From Acorus gramineus (Eukaryota > Streptophyta > Magnoliopsida > Acorales > Acoraceae), in the NCBI GenBank assembly GCA_030737835.1, contig JAUJYN010000012.1, positions 2,804,208 through 2,868,207 on the forward strand: 64,000 bases of DNA. The letters run 5' to 3'. Below the pieces are notes generated by a model. The model saw only the letters and a program-made list of their open reading frames with translations. It did not search any database and had not been told where the DNA came from. Shown in pieces: positions 22,622 through 32,756 of this stretch. Position 1 is the first letter of the stretch. The number at the start of each line of letters is the position of its first letter. Both the position numbers and the translations under genes were made by a program.

Positions 22622-24076
22622 ATGGATGATTTGTATCGAGTGACATTTATCTATGGAGGGTATTGGAAGGTTGTGAAGTCAAGAAATGGGCAAAATTATG
22701 TCAAGGGAAAACAGTTGACAAAGATGTTAGACCGAGACAAGATTGCGATGATAGACTTATGGGATGATTTTCCAGAATGATAAAAAACAAGCAGTGCAAA
22801 AACAATCGCCTTTACGTATTTGCTTCCCAATCAATTGCCAAAGAAATACATAGACATAAAGACAGATGCTCAGTTATTGAATATATTCAAAGAGAATGAG
22901 CAGAGCCATAAATTCACTTTATATGTTATCAGCTCTGATAAAACAGCATATGAAGGAGAGGGGAGTATTGACAAATCAGGGACAGAAAAGAAATCCTGTG
23001 TGGTGGACTTAGATACAGATGATCAGATGGTTGAGAGGGAAGTTGAATTGCCAATTGTATTGCTAGTTTATGAAGACATGGTGCATGGGAGCTATGAAAC
23101 TGAGTTTTGAGTGCAAGATGATGGGGCAGCACATGGTTCAGTTGAGGCTGATTTTCCATTTAAAGATGATGTGGCAGCACATGGCTCAGTTGAGGTTGAT
23201 TTTCCATTTCAAGATGATGTGACAACACATGGTAAATATGATGTTGAAGCTGAAGATGATGGAGAGGATGTTCTTTTTGGGGAAGATTTGCAAAGAGAAG
23301 GGTAATTACATAGTGAGGAGGAGCACTGACATTCTAGCAGAGGTTGTGGGCCCAGAGTATACATGTGTAGTGAATTTGCATGACAAGACATGCACTTGTA
23401 GGGCTTGGCAAGTCACTGGACTCCCTTGTGAGCATGCTTCTGCATTCATCTATTCTGTTAGAGGGTTGGATATTCAAGATTTTGTTGATGATTGCTATAG
23501 TGTTAAGAGATTCACATCTGCTTATACAATCTATGTGAGAGCTATGCCTAGTAGGGAGTTGTGGGAGAAGGTTGATCTCCCTTATGTTGTGGGTCCTCCA
23601 AAAACAATTCGTCCAAGAGGAAGACCCAAAAAAATAGAATACGTGATCCGAACGAGAAAAGGAAAAATAGACACAAGTGCACACGATGTAATATGTTTGG
23701 TCACCACAAGAACACTTGCAAAAACCCAAGAACTGAGTCAAGTAGTCAAGGAAGTGCCAAGGATAGTAGGTATTTCATTTTTAGGCCTCCAATTCATTTG
23801 GTTTGTTCCATTTTTCTAACATAATCAATTAATTCAATATTTTTAACTTTATGTAGAACTCCAACATTTGTGAACACAACCCCTTCAGCGCCATCACATC
23901 CTCATGCTAGTGGAGGGCAATTGAGAAATGAAGTGAATCTCAGTGGTATGACCCTCCAATCCACTGTTGGAGACTTATATTCTAAAGCAACTATTGGATC
24001 ATTCAATTCTCAGTCAACCATGTGTTCCAATTCTACAAGTCAACCATGTGTTCCTGTTCACTTTACTGGGATGTGA
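22622..24076 (+). pseudogene. MULE transposase remnant: N-terminus joined to SWIM/zinc-knuckle end, catalytic core missing
   Basis: The N-terminal part (MDDLYRVTFIYGGYWKVV...) stops at TGA 22778-22780 and resumes in another frame (LPNQLPKKYIDIKTDAQLL, 22820-23110, TGA at 23108-23110). An acidic segment then contains repeats of AAHGSVE-DFPF-DDV (23120-23225). Directly after it, in another frame, comes the SWIM finger (CTCRAWQVTGLPCEHA, about 23393-23440). Next are the RPRGRPKK basic stretch (about 23613-23636) and a frameshifted zinc knuckle CTRCNMFGHHKNTC (about 23678-23719). The DNA-binding domain and the catalytic core seen in the first MULE are absent, so it cannot transpose anything. The Ser/Thr-rich tail ends about 24076. 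Confidence 0.75.
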
Positions 24077-24299
24077 GCTCAAACCAACATGAGTGGCATG
24101 AGGTTCTTTCATAACTCTTAGTTCATAAGTTCAATTCTAATCATCATTCATGAAAAAAATAATTATTTTACAAATTTATGTGTTCAGTGTAAGTGTTGGG
24201 GAGGTGAATGTGAGTGGACCAATTACACAAAGTAGTGTCCATGAATCCAGGTATTGATGTTGTTTAGCTTGAATTTTTTTTTTTTTTTAGTATTGGATG

Positions 24300-25247
24300 T
24301 TGAAGAATCCTGAGTTCATTAATTAAACAGAGTTAAAAACAATTATGTTCAGTTCTTACAACAGGTCCAATGTTGGAAGGGGAAGAGGCAGAACCTTGGG
24401 AGTCAGGAATAAGATTCTGAACAAAAGAAGTCAACATTTTCATAGAGGATGACAGGTCTATTCTACATTTGATCTTACTAACATGCCCATGTGCCTTCTG
24501 ATGCATATAAATTTGAGAGTCCTGAATTCTTAGGCACCATCTCAAAAATTCTTTTTTTTTTTTATTTGTTGAGTAAAGTGTATACCACTCAATCATTTTA
24601 GTTGCTGTAGGGTGATCAAGGTGGAAGAGGTGCTGAAACTTGCTAGTGGTGTCAGGTGTACTTCTGCTACAGGGTGATCCAGTTTGCTGTTACTTTTGAA
24701 AACTTTCTTCCAGGCTACTGATGTTCTTGAGGCTTAATGGTTTCAGATTATTTGCTACAGCTTCACTCTCATGTTATTAAACAATGTAGTGTATCAAGTG
24801 TTTGAACAATGTGTGTTATGTTTATCTTTGAACAATGTGTGCTACTAGTATTAAGCATGTGTGCTGCTACTACTACTAGTATTAAATATGTATGATTGAT
24901 GGTGTTTTTGTTTGTCTTTGAACAATGTGTGCTGCTGGTATTAAATATATATGGGTTATCTATGAAATTATGTTTACAAGTATTCAGGTCTCAATTGTGT
25001 GTTGTTTATACCGTGGGATTATTCAGTTGTTTACAAGTCTCAATTGTGTGTTGTTTACAAGTGTTGTGAAATAATCAGGTCTACTGTTCGATTAATAGGT
25101 GCAGAATATTCAAGCTGAAACAAAGTGATGTTTACAAGTTGTTGCCTGTGTGCTATCATATTTAACAATTGATAAAGCTCAAAGATTTTTTTATTTCATT
25201 ACATAAACAAAAGGCTTGACATTCAATAGTTCAAAACATTATTTAGT
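24300..25247. other. MULE internal region between the two convergent genes
   Basis: AT-rich with diverged direct repeats of a gaacaatgtgtg-ctactagtattaaatatg unit (about 24785-24960) and of tctcaattgtgtgttgtttac (about 24989-25055). No open frame worth calling. Confidence 0.5.
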
Positions 25248-25834
25248 TTACAGAGCACCCTTACATATAACACACACAAAAAGTAAAAAGTGAGCAAATA
25301 TGCAGATGAGGACCAAACTCAACTTCTTATTTATACTTTCCAGCAAAGACAGCCTCTTGTGTAGAGATTCTTCAATCCCCATCAGCTGGCATTTGATGTC
25401 AATAGTTGAATGATTAGGATCATCGATCCATTCGAAGAAATTACAGCCCGCTGGATTCTGTAGTGAGAAACAAATACATAGATTAGTATATTCAATCAAA
25501 CTGTAAAATCAGTCCAATTGGATTTTATTTCACATACCCTATACATAGGACATGAATAAAATCTTCGACCTTTGCTATGCTCTTGACGGGAAGTCTTGAT
25601 CACGCAATCTCCCTTTTTACAGCGACATTCACGCTGTGGAATGTATGCATACGAAGGCCTAAATATCACACCACTTGAAGCCTACATGAACAAATAGAAC
25701 CATGGTTTAGGCATTTCAACAAACACCTTTCCTAATAGGATTCAAATGCATGAAATTGGTCTCAGTTGTGAAGAGGAAATGATTCAACAAATAACAAAAC
25801 TCAAAATTCTTACACAATCAGACATGGTGGACAT
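25248..25834 (-). CDS. GRF-type zinc-finger protein with C-terminal membrane segment, 124 aa, MULE-borne
   Basis: Three exons, 25834-25814, 25681-25538 and 25457-25248, join in phase 0 with canonical GT-AG sites and no stop, giving 124 residues. Residues 24-70 form a GRF zinc finger: CRCKKGDCVIKT, the GRRFYSCP core after which the domain is named, then CNFFEWIDD. GRF fingers bind single-stranded nucleic acid in APE2, TOP3 and NEIL3. Residues 77-96 are a short helical, probably coiled-coil stretch, and residues 97-119 are strongly hydrophobic (LVLICIFAHFLLFVCVIC), a likely C-terminal membrane anchor. Small GRF-TM proteins are common in plant genomes and often lie in transposons. This one is intact although the transposase beside it is ruined. 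Whether it is transcribed is unknown. Confidence 0.72.
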
Positions 25835-26371
25835 GAAGCTGAGTTGAAGAAGAAGAACCGGTGAATGGGGACCAGACGATGAATGAAGTGCAAGGCTGCT
25901 CTTAGGCTAGATCTAAGTGGGTTGAATGGAATGCAAGATGAAGGGGGTGATGGAAGCTTGGAGAAGAGATGATGTTGTCACATAAATAGCTAGGAATCAA
26001 CGGTTCAATGTTTGACCATTGGAGTTGTCTCAAAACAATCCGTAAAAAAAAGTTATGAAAAACAAATCTCTCTGTTGGAGGAGATGAGGGCAATATTGAA
26101 ATTTTAATGTCCCAGGGGCATTTTAGGCATAGAAAAGAACTAATATTGATTTTTTCACTTTTGACTTTTTCGAATATGTGTTTAACAGATTATGTTAGCC
26201 TGACAGAATATTCCTAGCATATACCTTTTTTTAATTGAGTTTTAACCCAAGGACTTAAATCATTAACCACAGAAAAATGAAGGGACCTATGGTGATTTTC
26301 TAACTTTTCAGGGACCTTTTCCAATTTACTCAAGTTTCCAGGGAGTTATATCGATTTTTCCCAAAAAATTA

Positions 26372-26775
26372 TTATGTTTTTTTTCAAAAATCTAAAACAA
26401 ATGAGCTTTCTAGAAAATTATTTTTAAAAACACTACCAACCCACCCTTCAAGCCATCTCTCAAACCGATGGACTAAAGGAGCCCAGTCAAAACACATGAT
26501 GGGCCTTAGCAAGAGAGGTAGACGGAGATACAGAGTAGGGAAAGGACCCCATCGGGCATCCAGGCGAGTCCATGAGCTCTATAGCGCTTTTGTGCCAATT
26601 TACCTTCAGCCTTGACAGCCAACCAAAGATTTTGACAACAAATAAAACCCCTGGAACATTACGACCCTCCCCATGACAATTTTTAGGTAAATTGTTTTTT
26701 CATCAGTCTCATGTCGACTCGAGGTGATTGAACCCAACCCCCATTTGTATTTATATTTATTTTTTGGGGTGGGGT

Positions 26776-26824
<49 letters not shown>

Positions 26825-28549
26825 CTTGGAGGGAGGGAGGTGGATGCGGCGGGGTGTGGGTGGGGAGAGAGAGCGAGGACGGCCGGACCCTCTGCTCGCC
26901 CCCATCGACCGCCTCTACAATGCTCAACCGCCACCCTCCCCTAGCATCACCGCCTCTCTCGTGCTCTCTTCCTATCCCCCTCCTCCGCTAGCCCCCCCCC
27001 CCCCCCCCCCCCCGTCCTTTTACATCTTCTCCCAATCCCACCCCAAAAAACCTGCTGGATTCTCTTGACTTTTTTATTTTAAATATATTTGTTTAGTTTC
27101 TCGTGATTTTGGTATAATTTTCTAAATGTCCTACTCTTTTTTAAAAAAAAACAATTGATTCAAAACACATCAACACATAAGAGTCATTGTTGTTTCGGTT
27201 TTCTGTAATAAAGCTTTATTTAAATGTCTTTTTGTTAAAATTAGAATTTAATTGTTTGTTTTTAATGTTATCTTCCTTTTTCTTTTTCTTTTTCTTTTTT
27301 GAACTTGAGAAAACACACAAAGAAGATGTGTTGACAAACACACAAGGACGAAACCACCACAGTTTGATAACCAAAAGGAGGGGACAACATGTTTATTTAC
27401 TGGTTATGAATATCTTGTCATTGGTTATTTGATTTTTTAATTTCATTGTTTTTTGTTTTGAATGATTTTTTTTAATTTCATATTTTAATTTCATTGTTGA
27501 TTAATATGGAGTGAATGTCTTCTTTATTTTTTCTATTTTATATTTGGACTATACACAATATCACTACTTATGAAGTGAATATCAATCCACTTTTTTATTC
27601 TCTAAAGTTTTTTTTTTAAAAAAAACTTAATTTGAAACCTCACTCCAAAATCACACAAGACTAGTAGACACTGACATGCACAGGAGAATTTGTTCAGCAT
27701 AGCTGAATAAGCCACTTAAGGAAGATATAAAAAGAAAATACTTGAGAGAAGAAAAGGAGCTCATCAACCAAAATAGTAAACACCTTGAAAAGTGGGCCCC
27801 CAATGTATCACCTCCTCAATAAAAAAAAATTGCCCATAGTAGTTAAAAGATACAAAGAGAGGCTCATCTGTTTATGAATGTCCTCTTGTATTTTTTTTTT
27901 TCTAAGAATAGCCTTTGAATTTTGAGAAACTAGGGTTTATGAATATTCAGGACTGGTGTTATATGTCATGGAATTGGTTTATTCATTGTCAAGTGTACTA
28001 TTATATTGGATAATGTTACATCCAATACATTTTTCAGCCCTAAATCCAGTCTACAAGTGCTTTTAATTTTTTAAAACAACAATGTTTTTTAGGCCCCAAC
28101 TTATACGCTCCATCACAAGCCACATGAGGTGGTAATAAGACATTACTTATTATACCATTTACTTGATAACCACCTCAAGATTTTATTCCGAGGATCATGG
28201 AGTATCATTAATTCATGTATTTCTTTGCCATTGCATTGTGGAGAATTATGAATTTTGAAACTTTTATTCATGCAACAATATTAATCGATTTTTTATTTTC
28301 GAAATCGAATTTGTTTATGAAGAACACATAAGAGCAGATCCGAAATTCAACTTTTGAGGATCTGGAAGGCACATAATCGTTTTTTTTTTCCGATTTGGAC
28401 CTCACCTCATTGTCTCTAAAATCAAGTTTGACATTATTGGATTCGTAATCGAATTGTGTTTTGCTTATTGTTTTAAATTTAAACATGAATTTTTTTATGT
28501 ATTGAATATCATTTTCCACAGTTTCATTTGTTTTTGTCCTAATTTCTTA
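26372..28549. other. Intergenic, simple repeats, no gene recognised
   Basis: Holds (GA)n at about 26778-26814 followed by a G run, a C-rich stretch ending in a C22 run (26992-27013), several T runs and AT-rich DNA. Frames over the GA/CT tracts encode Arg-Glu or Ser-Leu repeats and are rejected as genes. Confidence 0.5.
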
Positions 28550-29060
28550 AATGTAACATTCGATACTGTTACATTATATATATAGATAGTTTGTATGATG
28601 TTACTGTTACATTGTTTACAATGTAAATAGATACAATGTAAATAGTCATTTTTTAAATTCGTGTTATTTTTGTTACATTCGTAAATGTAACAGTCAACCG
28701 CATGCATGTATTGATTTATATTTGTTACATTCATAAATGTAACAGTCAACTACAGGTAAATTGCATGGAATGTAAAAAGTTTAAGTAAATATAATGGTTA
28801 CATTTATAAATGTAATAGTTTTTATGAAAATGTAACAAATAGTTCATGTAATATTTGTCAAATGTAACTCACAACAAAGAAGGTGTTTGATATTTTCCAT
28901 AAAATGTAACTGACTATTGAAGAGATGATCTGTTTTTAAATTGTTTAAACATTGCATGGAATGTAAAACATTTATGTAAATGTAATTGTTATGTTACATT
29001 TATGTAAATGTAACAGTGTTTATGTAAATGTAACAAATAGTTGTAAAGGATGTAAACATT
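28550..29060. repeat. Cluster of palindromic gttacatt...aatgtaac units
   Basis: At least six near-palindromes of the form TGTTACATT-(cg/ca/ta)-TAAATGTAACA occur with variable spacing. Examples are near 28672, 28728, 28797 and 28993; two are followed by the same cagtcaact word. The sequence is AT-rich and non-coding. It may be the subterminal region of an unclassified DNA transposon. Confidence 0.65.
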
Positions 29061-30079
29061 TAGGAAATGTATTTGCATTGTGTAAGATGCATCTCGTTTA
29101 TGTAAATTAAAAAGATGTTTGTCAAATGCTAGAATGTTCAGTTAATAACATTCATAAAAAAAAATTGTGTATAAAACGAATGTAATTTGAAAAAAAAAGT
29201 AGGCCGTTTGAAGGATTTTGATGAAAAACAATTTAGGTAGTTTTGGTATAATTTAGGTAAGTTGTAATATAACTGAAATAGAAAATTCAATTACTTAGTA
29301 AGAATTTCAAAATTCAAATTTTGAAATAGGCAAATTTTAGTGCAACCGAAATTAATGTGAAATATTAATAACTGAATAGAGAAAAATGGGGATTTGGGTT
29401 AATGAGATATATTTTTAATGAAGAACATATCCGTATTTTACCATTTTACCCTTTTTTAAAAGTTAACAAGCTAACCAATAAGGTGATGACACCTCATGGG
29501 GCTTGTGAGTGGCCTGGGTATCACGTTTTTAAAAATAGTATACCTCGTCTAATGAGATACATGTTTTTATAAAAAATGAAGCATATACTACAATGAATTG
29601 TATGGATGCATTTATAGAAATGCAAAAAATATTATCAAAGCATATTCCTCGCTAAAGTGAGTATATGTATATGCTCTGATAATTTTTTATTGACGCATAT
29701 ATGACTGGAAGTAGTGCTGGAATAAAAATTGTGTGTAACAACACTCAAATTTAGGGCTGGTTTGGCAAGAGAATAAGTGATAGAATAAAGGGTAATTATG
29801 GGGATAAATGAGTAGGAGGACAGCTTATCCCTGTTTGGTATAAAAATAATCGGGATGAACTGTGAACAGTTGTTCCAATTTTGAAATGAAAATGAGGATA
29901 TTTTTTTCACCTAAAGGCTAGAATAGTATTTATCTCCACTTTTTATCTCAATTTTGATAAATATAAATACGAACAAAATTAATATATTTTTTATCCTCTA
30001 AAATTAGGATAATTTATACTTAAAACCTTAACCCATTTCCAAATTAGTCTTTAACATAAATTTATCACATGCATTTATT
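29061..30079. other. Intergenic, with a possible Tourist-type MITE fragment
   Basis: Around 29754-29920 the DNA begins ttagggctggtttggcaaga and contains cttatccctgtttggtat, typical of plant MITE ends, but a complete pair of ends was not found. The rest is AT-rich and unassigned. Confidence 0.35.
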
Positions 30080-30116
30080 TTCACTTCATATATGCGGTTT
30101 TTTATTAGAAAATAAG

Positions 30117-30270
30117 GGTGCATTGCGCGGTACATGCGGAAGACCGCATGTAAATGATGTAATGGGTACATGCGCGGTAGGTGCAGGAGACCGCACGTAA
30201 AGAGTACATGCGGTGCACCGCCGCGAGCGCATGTGGCGTATATTTGTACACGACATTGACCGCATGTAAG
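30117..30270. repeat. Cluster of ACATGCGG / CCGCATGT inverted words
   Basis: Six or more copies of acatgcg(g) or its complement occur in about 150 bp. They include a perfect 8-bp-arm hairpin ACATGCGGAAGACCGCATGT at 30132-30151. The block is GC-rich within AT-rich DNA. No gene. Confidence 0.65.
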
Positions 30271-30357
30271 CCCATCTTAATGTACTCCACCCGATCAAAT
30301 ATTTTTGGAGATATTGATTCCAGTCCTTCTAAAAATTCTTGAATTATTTTTAGGTCC

Positions 30358-31105
30358 TTTTTTTTTTAAAGAGAGATAGATGTTTGCTACCCGATTTTAT
30401 AGCTGAATTTGAATTACAAAATCTGAAATGGGGGAGAATAGAGAACAAACAAAGCACAAAAGAAATGAAAAACCATGGACATACAGAAAAACTCTAGGCC
30501 TCGGGTTAGAAGAGGGCTCTAACCGGTCGTGAGCTCCTTTCCCGCTCCCTCATCCCGTGCGTCTCATGTATCCATCTCGAAATCAGACTTCCCCCACCCT
30601 CGCTATATGGCGACCCCAATCTGTGATGAGCCCTCCGAACATGTCCCACGTGTCCTCCTGATATACTCTGGACCCGTTGAAGATGGCATCATTTCGCGTC
30701 TTCCAAATCGTCCATGCCCCCGCGGAAACAATGAGTTGCGAAACCACTAAATTTATTTTTAGATTCCCGGACTCCGTTGTGTATTATTTCTATGTCTTTC
30801 TTTTTGTACATTGTTAGCACTTCGAGACTGGAACCATTTCATCGTGGCGGTTGGAGATTTCTTGGTCACCATAAGGCATACAGACGGGGCACCACGTAAA
30901 CAGCGGGGGGGGGGGGGGGGGGGGGGTTGGTATCTATATGCTTCTTCTAACCTGGTCTTGTCAGAGCCCGTGTTCTTGAATATATATGGTGTATGTCTTT
31001 TCTATTTATTGCCCCTTCTTTCCCCTCCCCACACTGGTTCGGAGTTTGTAATTCGATCTTCATTCAATAAAATCGGGTAGCAAATATCTGCCTTTCCTTA
31101 AAAAA
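30358..31105. mobile_element. Two LINE 3' ends of one family in head-to-head orientation
   Basis: On the minus strand, 30750-30530 encodes a LINE C-terminal segment (AWTIWKTRNDAIFNGSRV and LITDWGRHIARVGEV). The minus copy ends at about 30358 with ataaaatcgggtagcaaaca...ctttaaaaaaaaa. On the plus strand a second 3' UTR ends at about 31105 with aataaaatcgggtagcaaat...ccttaaaaaaaaaaa. The shared last 40 bases plus A-tail identify the same LINE family inserted twice, in opposite directions. A G22 run (30905-30926) lies in the plus copy. Confidence 0.6.
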
Positions 31106-32756
31106 AAAAAGTCCACTGTTATATTTTTTATTTTTACTCCCCCCCTCCCCCTTCATAATCTGTGTACATTGTTAATAAGTCTATGTAAACTGTTAAACTG
31201 TCTGTATACTCTGTTAGCATGTTTTTGCACACTGTTAAACTGTATATATATATACTTTATTGATAAGTTTTGTACATTATTGATTTTCTTATTATGATTT
31301 CATTATACTATGACATGAAGAAAATGTATTGTGTTTTTAAGATTGATATGTTCTTCACCAAATTTGGCGCGCATAAAGGAAAGTTTTGGTTGTTTGTGTA
31401 CATGGGGGAGAGAGGGGACACAAAAAAAAATTGTGAAAACAAAGACAAAATTTAAAAAATAGATAAAAGATAACTCTTATTGAGTAGAGACTCAGAAATA
31501 ATACTCTGACTAACCTGGAGATCTAAAAATAAATCCAAATGTTTCAGAGACTCAAGAGGACCTGAAATTAATTTCTCCAGAATAAAATAACGAGTTGCGA
31601 CTCACACACAGACAGTTTCAGTTTGAAAAAGGTATATATTTTAATAAAAAAATATATATCACTCAATTTTGAATTGAATGAAACTATTTTTAGTAATTAT
31701 AAAAATATTTACCGAGATGTGCAACCATGTAGGTACATAGAATGTCCACATGGACTCTGTGTAGCACACCCTTTTTATTATCCAATTTAATAAACTAATC
31801 CATGCAAAAAAATAAAATAAATGCACATTGATAAACCATTTAAATCCCTTGATGATGGACATGATATCAAGCGAATGACAATATTTCCGAGAACTATTTA
31901 GTGAGTAATCTAATAAAAAAAATTTGAGACAATATAAATTTATTTATTATTATACATTAATCAATACAAAATTCAATAATGATGCATTGTATATCTTTTT
32001 TTTCTACAAAATGGAAATTTGGTGGTTCTGGAATACTTAGGTCTATACCTATATTTATTTAATTCTTTATAATTATATCTATCTATTATATTAAGTTCAT
32101 TATTTTTTATTCATTGTTGGTAACACAATTTTTTTCGATAAAAAAATTAGTCAAGCATATACTCAAATTAACAAGATATATGAATTTTTTTTACATTTTA
32201 TATAATCCATCAATGTCATTCATTAAAGCATATGTTTTATTTTTTATAAAACATGCATCTCATTAGATGAGATATACTATTTTAAAAAAAAATCAAGACA
32301 TGTAGACTGATATTAGGGCTGTATGTAACATTATCCTTTTTTCTTTCTCTGTCATGCTGATTATATATAATGCGTAACGCAGTATAATGATTTATAACAC
32401 GTAATGCAGTATAGACTCCACAATGTCTATATATACTCTATTACAAAAAATATAAATATAAAATACGCGCATTAAATTCAAACATGTATATACTTCATTT
32501 TTTGTATTATAAAAGAATGCACTTCATTAGTCAAAATATAATACTTAAATAAAATCAAAACTGTGTACAGGCTGCAAACTGAGCCATAGCATTGCTCTTC
32601 CAGACCAAGCAATGGTATTATAATTACAAAATCAACATATAGGTTAAAGCAAATAAATTCCATTTCTTATATTTATATTTTTTTTTCAAACATAATTTAT
32701 ACCTCTAGTAGAAATCTTTCATATGAACTTCACTTACCCAGCTTCTCAATTACAGC
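31106..32756. other. Intergenic region downstream of the UKL gene
   Basis: 31155-31290 carries a diverged array of tgtacattgttaa/actgttaaactgt words like those in the 7.3-kb MULE. The remainder is AT-rich. The UKL 3' UTR and poly(A) signals presumably fall in about 32400-32756, but no single signal stands out. Confidence 0.4.

Larger units (their letters stand above)
22622..26362. mobile_element. Second MULE, internally deleted and decayed, with a GRF-finger gene
   Basis: It carries a plus-strand MURA remnant (22622-24076) and a convergent minus-strand GRF zinc-finger ORF (25834-25248). The right terminus is a good MULE end: reverse-complemented from 26362 it reads GGGAAAAATCGATATAACTC, close to the ends of the 490-bp foldback element in this window. 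The adjoining 9 bases aaaaaatta (26363-26371) would be the target duplication. I could not find the matching left terminus, so the left limit given is only the start of coding homology. Confidence 0.6.
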
